Shown here piece by piece: positions 57,902-64,000 of a DNA stretch of 64,000 nucleotides (position 1 is its first letter; each line of letters opens with the position of its first letter). The notes beneath the pieces are model-generated. The model saw only the letters and a list, made by a program, of their open reading frames with translations, was not told the DNA's origin and made no database searches. Both the position numbers and the translations under genes were made by a program. The stretch is from contig NZ_CP092362.2 in assembly GCF_022370635.2 (NCBI RefSeq), positions 434,001-498,000 of the forward strand, given 5' to 3'. This DNA is from Mycolicibacterium crocinum. Lineage in GTDB: Bacteria > Actinomycetota > Actinomycetes > Mycobacteriales > Mycobacteriaceae.

Positions 57902-59116
57902 TCAGCGCGGCTCCTTCGGCAGTCCGAGCAGTTGCTCACCGATGACGTTGCGTTGAATCTGCGAGCTGCCGGCGTAGATGGTGGCTGCCCGCGCATAGAG
58001 CAGTTCGTCGAGCCAGCAGGCCGCCGAATTGTCCGTGCCGGGCACCGGAATGATGAGTGCGCCACCATTTCCCGCTCCATCGGCGCACAGTGCGTCGACA
58101 CCGAGGATGTCGATGGCCAGATCGGTGGCACGCCGGAAGTATTCACTCCAGATCACCTTGTTGATCGCCGCGGCGGCGCCCGGCCGCTGGCCGTTCAGGA
58201 GCGCGGTCAGGCCGCGAAACCCCTGATAACGCAGGATCTCCACCCGCGAGTAACACCACGCCAGCTCGTTGCGGACATGAGGATCGGTGTGTTTGCCCCG
58301 CTGCCGGGCGAGCGCTCGAAGCCGATCCAGGTCGCGACCGAATTCGATTGCTGCCGTGGTGATCTGGGAGCCGCGTTCGAAGCCGAGTACGGTCATTGCG
58401 GTTCCCCATCCGCCACCTACTCCGCCGAGGACGTCGGCGCCTCGAGCGCGGGCGTCGGTGAAGAAGACTTCGGAGAACGACGCGTGCCCGGCCGCGTTGA
58501 CGATCGGGCGCACCACCACGCCGGGTTGGTCGATCGGCACCAGCAGCATCGACAAGCCCTTGTGCTTCGGTGCCGCGGGGTCAGTGCGGGCCAGGACGAA
58601 GATCCAATTGGCCGTCGGACCGGCCGACGTCCAGATCTTCTGGCCATTGATCACCCACTCGTCGCCATCGAGAACCGCCCTGGTCCGCACCGATGCCAGA
58701 TCCGAGCCGGCGTCCGGCTCGGAGAACCCCTGGCACCAGCGGTCCTCGCCGGACAAGATGCGTGGCAGGAAGTGCTTCTTCTGTTCCTCGGTGCCCAACG
58801 CGATCAGAGTGTTGCCCAGCAGGTCGATACCGAGGAGGTCATTCTCTTCTCGCTCGGGCGCCCCGGCGCGGGCGAACTCCTCAGCCAGCACCACCTGCTC
58901 GACCGGGGAGAGCCCACCGCCGCCGTATTCCTTCGGCCAGGAGACCGTCACCAAACCGCGGTCGGCGAGGATCTTGCGCCACCATTGCCGGCGCTCCTCG
59001 CGCTCCTCGGGCGCCAGTGCACCGGGACCGGTCCAACCGGCGGGCAGGTTCTCGGCCAGGAACAGCCGGATTTCATCGCGAAAGCACTCGGCTTCTCGCG
59101 GATAGTCGATGTCCAC
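57902..59116 (-). CDS. Acyl-CoA dehydrogenase, long subunit
   Basis: A 404-aa FadE protein. The FAD and substrate motifs are [35 protein letters not shown] and [20 protein letters not shown], ending [11 protein letters not shown]. It has the full FAD-site set missing in part from its shorter partner, supporting a heteromeric enzyme. GTG start at 59116, 18 bp after the crotonase stop. Members like this act on bulky or branched acyl-CoAs, including sterol side-chain fragments; the substrate here is unknown. Confidence 0.9.
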   Translation of the reverse strand: MDIDYPREAECFRDEIRLFLAENLPAGWTGPGALAPEEREERRQWWRKILADRGLVTVSWPKEYGGGGLSPVEQVVLAEEFARAGAPEREENDLLGIDLLGNTLIALGTEEQKKHFLPRILSGEDRWCQGFSEPDAGSDLASVRTRAVLDGDEWVINGQKIWTSAGPTANWIFVLARTDPAAPKHKGLSMLLVPIDQPGVVVRPIVNAAGHASFSEVFFTDARARGADVLGGVGGGWGTAMTVLGFERGSQITTAAIEFGRDLDRLRALARQRGKHTDPHVRNELAWCYSRVEILRYQGFRGLTALLNGQRPGAAAAINKVIWSEYFRRATDLAIDILGVDALCADGAGNGGALIIPVPGTDNSAACWLDELLYARAATIYAGSSQIQRNVIGEQLLGLPKEPR

Positions 59117-59134
59117 CTGGGCTTCGTCCTTCGA

Positions 59135-60031
59135 TCAGGCCCGATGCTTGGCGGCGGGCAGGATGTCGGGGGCCAGTCGCCAGTCCTCGAGCCCGTCCTC
59201 CACCGTCCCGATGCCCAGCGGGTTGCCGTTGATCTCGGCCCAATGCGAGTGATTGAGCTGATGCAAGGAGAAGCAGGCGTCCAGCGCGGTGGAGAAGCCC
59301 ATCGCATCTACGGTCTGGTTCACCGACTCCTTGATGAGCAATGCGGCGATCGTGGGCACCTTGGCGATACGGCCGGCGAATTCGACGGTGCGTTCCGAGA
59401 GCTCGGCGGCGGGGAAGACCTTGCTGACCATGCCGAGAGCATGGGCGTCGTCGGCGTTCAGTGAGTCGCCGGTGAGTAGTAGTTCCTTGGCCTTGCGCGG
59501 GCCGAACTCCCAGGGATGACCGAAGTACTCCACGCCGCACATGCCCAGACGGGTCCCGACTACATCGGCGAAGATCGTGTCCTCGCCGGCGACGATCAGG
59601 TCGCAGCACCACGCCAACATGAGTCCGGCGGACAGAACCATCCCATGTACTTCGGCGATCGTGATTTTCCGCAGATTGCGCCAGCGCTTGGTGTTTTGAA
59701 AAAAGTAGTGCCATTCCTGCCGGTGCCTGGCATCGGCGCCGGTCAGCGTTCCGCCATTGCAGAGATAGCTGGGGTGCTGACCGGGGCCGGAGGAGCGTTC
59801 GCGGACGTCATCGGTGGAGCCCAAGTCATGGCCCGCCGAGAAGCATGAGCCCGCTCCGCGCAGGATGACCACCCGAACGCCGTCATCCTCCTCGGCGAGT
59901 TCGAACGCCGTCCCGAGTTCGACGAGCATTCCCCGGTTCTGCGCGTTGCGTTGCTTTGGGCGATTGAGCGTGATCACGGCGATCCGGCCGTCCTGGATCA
60001 GGTCGTAGCCGATGTAGTCGAAATGCTGCAC
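59135..60031 (-). CDS. Crotonase-fold (enoyl-CoA hydratase/isomerase) protein
   Basis: A 298-aa crotonase-superfamily protein. The CoA oxyanion-hole segments are present (GAGSCFSAGHDLGS and VHGMVLSAGLMLAWCCD). The two glutamates used by true enoyl-CoA hydratases appear replaced: the usual GGGCEL is SAGLML and the later PE-x-x-LG is VGTRLG. It may therefore be an isomerase, hydrolase or C-C-cleaving member. The start at 60031 is a GTG after AGGGAG; the longer frame to 60169 crosses the divergent promoter. It is the first gene of the minus-strand operon. Confidence 0.82.
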   Translation of the reverse strand: MQHFDYIGYDLIQDGRIAVITLNRPKQRNAQNRGMLVELGTAFELAEEDDGVRVVILRGAGSCFSAGHDLGSTDDVRERSSGPGQHPSYLCNGGTLTGADARHRQEWHYFFQNTKRWRNLRKITIAEVHGMVLSAGLMLAWCCDLIVAGEDTIFADVVGTRLGMCGVEYFGHPWEFGPRKAKELLLTGDSLNADDAHALGMVSKVFPAAELSERTVEFAGRIAKVPTIAALLIKESVNQTVDAMGFSTALDACFSLHQLNHSHWAEINGNPLGIGTVEDGLEDWRLAPDILPAAKHRA

Positions 60032-60147
60032 AAATGCTCCCTTCGCTTGCCGCGGATGGCCGCCGCTGATGCAGCACGCTACGCGGACAACGCGCAGAAT
60101 GTCCATAGGCAGTACGCCGCGATAGAAACTTTCCGTTGGGTAAACAG

Positions 60148-60167
60148 GCAAGAAAAATGGTTCTTGC
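60148..60167. promoter_or_regulatory. Inverted repeat in the divergent catabolic promoter
   Basis: GCAAGAA-AAATGG-TTCTTGC is a perfect inverted repeat with 7-bp arms. It lies in the 222-bp gap between the crotonase operon (start 60031) and the monooxygenase operon (start 60254). It is well placed for a TetR- or GntR-type dimer to control both directions. No regulator gene is seen in the window's part of the cluster. The remainder of the gap has no gene. Confidence 0.6.
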
Positions 60168-60253
60168 ATCGAATCAAGTATCTTGCTAGTACTGTGTTGT
60201 AAGTCGCAGTCGACCGAACAGATGCGCTTGCTCGACCACTACCGAGAGGGTTC

Positions 60254-61366
60254 ATGATGGAGATCGGACTTTTCCTGATGCCGGCGCATCCGCCAGAGCG
60301 CAGCTTGTACGACGCGACCCAGTGGGATCTCGACCTCATTCAGCTCGCCGACGAGCTCGGCTACGTGGAGGCGTGGGTCGGCGAGCACTTCACGGTGCCG
60401 TGGGAACCGATTTGTGCGCCGGATCTGCTGCTGGCTCAAGCGCTGCTGCGGACCAAGAACATCAAGCTCGCTCCCGGCGCGCACCTGCTGCCCTATCACC
60501 ATCCGGTGGAGCTGGCCCATCGGGTGGCCTACTTCGATCACCTCGCGCAGGGCCGCTTCATGCTCGGCGTCGGCGCCAGTGGCATACCGGGGGACTGGGC
60601 GTTGTTCGACGTCGACGGGCAGAACGGTGAGCACCGCGAGATGACCCGCGAGGCGCTCGAAATCATGCTGAAGGTCTGGACCGAGGACCAGCCGTGGGAG
60701 TTCCGCGGTAAGTATTGGAATGCCAACGGAATAGCCCCGATGTTCGAAGGGCTGATGAAGCGCCACATCAAGCCCTTCCAGGCGCCGCACCCGCCGATCG
60801 GAGTGACCGGGTTCAGTGCGGGCTCCGAGACGCTCAAGCTGGCCGGCGAGCGCGGCTATCTGCCGATGAGTCTCGATCTCAACACCGAATATGTTGCGAC
60901 GCACTGGGATGCGGTGCTGGAGGGCGCCGAGCGGTCCGGACGGACGCCCGATCGGCGGGATTGGCGCCTGGTGCGCGAGGTCGTCGTCGCCGAAACCGAC
61001 GAACAGGCATTCCGTTATGCCGTCGACGGCATGATGGGCCGCAACATGCGCGAGTACGTGCTGCCGACGTTCCGGATGTTCGGGATGACCAAGTTCTACA
61101 AGCACAACCCGTCGGTGCCCGACGAAGACGTCACCCCGGAGTACCTGGCGGAGAACACCTTTGTGGTCGGGTCGGTCGAAACCGTGGTCGACAAGCTGGA
61201 GGCCACCTATGACCAGGTGGGCGGATTCGGGCATCTACTGATCCTTGGATTCGACTACCTCGACAACCCGGGGCCGTGGAAGGAGTCGATGCGACTGCTG
61301 GCCGAGGAGGTCATGCCGCGGCTGAACGCCCGGATCGCCAAGAAACCCGTTTCGGCCATCGTCTGA
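60254..61366 (+). CDS. Luciferase-like flavin monooxygenase
   Basis: A 370-aa TIM-barrel protein of the bacterial luciferase family, MMEIGLFLMPAHPPERSLYD, with ADELGYVEAWVGEHF, HPVELAHRVAYFDHLAQGRF, GVGASGIPGDW and GSVETVVDKLEATYDQ. Members use FMNH2 or F420H2 to oxygenate or reduce substrates; sequence alone does not say which here. Similar proteins act in terpene and alkane or ketone catabolism. It begins an operon with the reductase-oxygenase fusion 16 bp downstream. Confidence 0.88.
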   Translation: MMEIGLFLMPAHPPERSLYDATQWDLDLIQLADELGYVEAWVGEHFTVPWEPICAPDLLLAQALLRTKNIKLAPGAHLLPYHHPVELAHRVAYFDHLAQGRFMLGVGASGIPGDWALFDVDGQNGEHREMTREALEIMLKVWTEDQPWEFRGKYWNANGIAPMFEGLMKRHIKPFQAPHPPIGVTGFSAGSETLKLAGERGYLPMSLDLNTEYVATHWDAVLEGAERSGRTPDRRDWRLVREVVVAETDEQAFRYAVDGMMGRNMREYVLPTFRMFGMTKFYKHNPSVPDEDVTPEYLAENTFVVGSVETVVDKLEATYDQVGGFGHLLILGFDYLDNPGPWKESMRLLAEEVMPRLNARIAKKPVSAIV

Positions 61367-61382
61367 CTCGAGGACGGGAGAC

Positions 61383-63920
61383 ATGCAGGTGCCCGAGATC
61401 ACCGTGCGGTATTCGGATGGAACGTGCAAGACGATGCCGGTGCAGCCGGATCAGTCGATCTTGGAGGCTGCCGAGGAACACGGCATCGCGATCGTCAACG
61501 AGTGTCAGAGCGGGATCTGCGGGACCTGCGTAGCCACCTGTGCCTCAGGCGATTACGAGATGGGTCGCACGGAGGGCCTGTCCGAAGTCGAGCGCGATGC
61601 CCGCAAGGTGTTGACGTGCCAGACCTTCGCGAAGTCCGACTGTGTGATAAGCCTGCAGTACCCGGCCGACGACAACGCAGCGCGGCTGGTCACCGGAACC
61701 GGGGTGGTGACGGCCGTCGAGCACGTGTCGCCGAGCACCGCGCTGCTGCGCGTCGACGTCTCCGGTCTCGACCCGCTGGTGTATCTGCCCGGTCAATTCG
61801 CCCAGTTGCAGGTGCCGGGAACCACGGTGTGGCGCAACTACTCCTACGCCCATCCCGCCGACGGACGCTCCGAGGTGGAGTTCATCGTTCGGCTGCTGCC
61901 GCGGGGAGTGATGTCGGACTATCTGCGCGGCACTGCCAAACCCGGTGATCGCATCGCGATGCGCTGCAGCAAGGGTGGCTTCTACCTGCGATCGACCGGG
62001 CGAACCGTGGTCCTGGTGGCCGGTGGTACCGGACTGTCGGCGATCCTCGCGATGGCTCAGAGTCTGGATGCCGATCACCGCGGAACGGTCCACCTGGTCT
62101 ACGGCGTCAGTGATGTCGACGACCTGTGCAAGCTCGATGAGCTCGAGGCACTGAAGCGGCGGTTGCCCGGGCTGGAGGTCCATACCGTGGTGTCCCGGCC
62201 CAGCAGCGCGTGGGCCGGGCCGGTCGGGCGGGTCACCGACGTCCTGGAGGCGCGGATGTTCGACGGCGGGAACGCCGACGTGTACATCTGCGGCCCGGCC
62301 GGAATGATCGCCGACACCCGGCAATGGCTGGACGACAACGGTATTCGCGGTGCCGGCGTGTATTACGAGAAGTTCGTGGCGAGTGGGGCGGTCCGTCGGC
62401 GGACTTCGCCACGCTTGGATTACACCACAATCGACCTGGCTGAGGTGCGCCGCGGCGGGCGCGGCACCGCGGTCGTGGTCGGCGGAAGCATGGCGGGAAT
62501 CGCCGCGGCCAAGGTTCTCAGTGAGACATTCGATCACGTCATCGTCCTGGAGAAGGACGCACCGCACACCCGCCGCGAGGGCAGGCCGGGCGCGGCTCAG
62601 GGCTGGCACCTGCACCATCTACTCACCGCGGGGCGTATCGAACTGGAGCGGTTCTTCCCCGGGATCATCGACGACATGGTCCGCGAGGGCGCGTTCGACG
62701 TCGATATGGCGGCCCAGTATCGTATCCGGCTCGGCGGGAGTTGGAAGAAGCCGGGCACCGGCCCGATCCAGATCGTCTGCGCTGCACGACCCCTGCTGGA
62801 GTGGTGTGTTCGGCGTCGCCTTGACGATGAACCGCGGATCAGTTTTCGCTATGAGTCCGAGGTGGCGGATCTGGTCTATGACCGCACCGATGACACCGTC
62901 ATCGGTGTCGCAGTCGTCGGCGACGGTGACGAACTCGCTGTCATACCAGCTGAATTCGTGGTCGACGCATCAGGGAAGAACACCAAGTTCCCGGAATTTC
63001 TGGACCGCATCGGTGTCGGGGCACCGGAGGTCGAGCAGGACATCATCAACTGCTTCTACTCCACCATGTTCCACCACGTTCCGCCGGAGCGGCAATGGGA
63101 CGACAAGGTGATGGTCATCTGCTATGCCTACCGTCCCTACGAGGACACCTACGCCGCGCAGTACTACACCGACAGCTCACGCGCGATCCTGTCCACGTCG
63201 CTGGTGGCCTACAACTGCTATTCGCCGCCGCGCACCGCGCAGGAGTTCCGCGCGTTCGCCAACCGGATGCCGTCGGCAGTGATCGGGGAGAACATCGACG
63301 GCCTCGAGCCGGCATCGCCGATCTACAACTTCCGCTATCCCAACATGCTGCGGTTGCATTACGAGAAGAAGCGCAATCTGCCGCGCGCGCTGGTGGTGGT
63401 CGGTGACGCCTTCACCAGTGCCGACCCGGTTTCCGGACTCGGGATGACGCTGGCGCTCAAGGAAGTCCGGGAAATGCAGCTGCTGCTGGCCAAGTACGGG
63501 CCCACCGATCCGGAGCTGCCGCGCCGCTACTTCCGCACGATCTCCAAGTTGGCTGACACCGCCTGGTTCGTGATCCGAGAACAGAACCTGCGGTTCGACT
63601 GGCTCAAGGACGCCGACAAGAAGCGGCCGTTCTACTTCGGCGCCCTGACCTGGTACATGGACCGCGTGATGGAGTTGGTACACGACGACCCGGAGACCTA
63701 CAACGAATTTCTGGCCGTCGTCCATCTGGTGAAACCCGCTGCGGCACTGATGACACCGAAGGTGGCAGCTCGTGTGCTCGGCAAATGGGCCCGGACCAGA
63801 CTCTCCGGGCAGAAGACGCTCATCGCGCGCAACTACGAGAACCGCACCATTCCGTCCGTCGAAGAGCTGATCCAAACCGAAGAAGTAGCAATCGGTTTGG
63901 CTGCCACCCGGTCCCACTAG
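61383..63920 (+). CDS. Fusion: [2Fe-2S] ferredoxin, NAD(P)H reductase and FAD-dependent oxygenase
   Basis: An 845-aa protein with three parts. Residues 1-95 form a plant-type ferredoxin (Cys41, Cys46, Cys49, Cys79). Residues about 105-335 form a ferredoxin-NAD(P)H reductase (WRNYSYAHP for FAD, VAGGTGLSAILAM for NAD(P)H, YICGPAGM). Residues about 355-845 form a group A flavoprotein with VVVGGSMAGIAAAKVL, GAAQGWHLHHLL and the FAD ribityl motif VVVGDAFTSADPVSGLGMTL. The whole is a self-contained electron-transfer chain joined to an oxygenase or hydroxylase. Such fusions are uncommon. ATG 61383 follows GAGGACGGGAG. Confidence 0.88.
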   Translation: MQVPEITVRYSDGTCKTMPVQPDQSILEAAEEHGIAIVNECQSGICGTCVATCASGDYEMGRTEGLSEVERDARKVLTCQTFAKSDCVISLQYPADDNAARLVTGTGVVTAVEHVSPSTALLRVDVSGLDPLVYLPGQFAQLQVPGTTVWRNYSYAHPADGRSEVEFIVRLLPRGVMSDYLRGTAKPGDRIAMRCSKGGFYLRSTGRTVVLVAGGTGLSAILAMAQSLDADHRGTVHLVYGVSDVDDLCKLDELEALKRRLPGLEVHTVVSRPSSAWAGPVGRVTDVLEARMFDGGNADVYICGPAGMIADTRQWLDDNGIRGAGVYYEKFVASGAVRRRTSPRLDYTTIDLAEVRRGGRGTAVVVGGSMAGIAAAKVLSETFDHVIVLEKDAPHTRREGRPGAAQGWHLHHLLTAGRIELERFFPGIIDDMVREGAFDVDMAAQYRIRLGGSWKKPGTGPIQIVCAARPLLEWCVRRRLDDEPRISFRYESEVADLVYDRTDDTVIGVAVVGDGDELAVIPAEFVVDASGKNTKFPEFLDRIGVGAPEVEQDIINCFYSTMFHHVPPERQWDDKVMVICYAYRPYEDTYAAQYYTDSSRAILSTSLVAYNCYSPPRTAQEFRAFANRMPSAVIGENIDGLEPASPIYNFRYPNMLRLHYEKKRNLPRALVVVGDAFTSADPVSGLGMTLALKEVREMQLLLAKYGPTDPELPRRYFRTISKLADTAWFVIREQNLRFDWLKDADKKRPFYFGALTWYMDRVMELVHDDPETYNEFLAVVHLVKPAAALMTPKVAARVLGKWARTRLSGQKTLIARNYENRTIPSVEELIQTEEVAIGLAATRSH

Positions 63921-63933
63921 AGAAGAGGCCCAG

Positions 63934-64000
63934 ATGATCCATCGGATGCTGAACTGCCGAGGCACCCGGATCCATGCCGTGGAGGAGGGTGAGGGACCGC
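63934..64000 (+). CDS. Alpha/beta hydrolase (epoxide-hydrolase-like), 5' end only
   Basis: The last 67 bases open a new gene after GAAGAGG: MIHRMLNCRGTRIHAVEEGE and then GP, cut by the window end. This opening is typical of EphA-type epoxide hydrolases and related alpha/beta hydrolases, where a HGFPES motif should follow. It is 13 bp after the fusion gene, so it belongs to the same operon. Identity is based on the N-terminus alone. Confidence 0.6.
   Translation, partial: MIHRMLNCRGTRIHAVEEGEGP

Overview
The window is high-GC actinobacterial DNA. The gene families (MmpL/MmpS, PapA, FadD/FadE, 13E12 HNH proteins, a PE-PPE-type lipase domain, AAC(2')) and the gene order identify a mycobacterium. 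I compared with M. tuberculosis and M. smegmatis from memory. The backbone follows the M. tuberculosis Rv0241c-Rv0250c block (htdX, fabG4, fadA2, fadE5, flavin reductase, sdh1, Rv0250c) and then Rv0262c-Rv0265c (aac(2'), pxpC, pxpB, fecB2). Several insertions and the large polyketide locus suggest a rapidly growing, environmental-type species (Mycolicibacterium-like).

Region 1 (1-8.4 kb): a MarR regulator divergent from a SAM methyltransferase, then a fatty-acid block of hydratase (htdX), high-molecular-weight ketoreductase (fabG4), thiolase (fadA2), an extra alpha/beta hydrolase and fadE5. The fabG4/fadA2 and fadE5 promoters share TTAC-N6-GTAA palindromes, so one regulator may control both.

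Region 2 (8.5-32.1 kb): a complete trehalose polyphleate (TPP)-type locus. It holds a two-module polyketide synthase of 3671 aa, papA3, mmpL10, a secreted PE-PPE-domain acyltransferase/lipase, a Gap/Sap-like membrane protein and the fatty-acyl-AMP ligase fadD23. The known model is that FadD23 and the PKS make polyunsaturated phleic acids, PapA3 acylates trehalose, MmpL10 exports the intermediate, and the PE-PPE enzyme finishes acylation outside the membrane. The locus lies between fadE5 and the flavin reductase, which are adjacent in M. tuberculosis. In its convergent gap sits a nested insertion: a 13E12 HNH gene split by an IS256-family element (8-bp target duplication), whose transposase is split by an IS110-family element. 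The IS110 leader shows a predicted bridge RNA whose guide segments match the observed target and the element's own ends.

Region 3 (32-37.8 kb): flavin reductase, a small conserved protein, the Sdh1-type succinate dehydrogenase operon, an Rv0250c-like protein and a PEP mutase/isocitrate-lyase-fold enzyme.

Region 4 (37.9-53.7 kb): mmpS-mmpL with a MarR gene; the pxpB-pxpC-aac(2') operon; a YhhQ-type transporter; a FecB2-like siderophore-binding lipoprotein; a LysE exporter; a small membrane protein; a siderophore-interacting flavoprotein with a TetR regulator divergent from a cytochrome P450; a small secreted protein; a LysG-type regulator placed away from lysE; an L,D-transpeptidase; and a frameshifted peptide (POT) transporter.

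Region 5 (53.7-64 kb): a catabolic cluster that I do not recognise as a described pathway. On the minus strand lie an in-frame fusion of two acyl-CoA synthetases, two acyl-CoA dehydrogenases and a crotonase lacking the usual catalytic glutamates. Divergent from these are a luciferase-like monooxygenase, a fusion of ferredoxin/NAD(P)H reductase with a FAD-dependent oxygenase, and the start of an epoxide-hydrolase-like gene. This cluster and the IS110 bridge RNA are the best candidates for new biology. I saw no tRNA, rRNA or CRISPR array.
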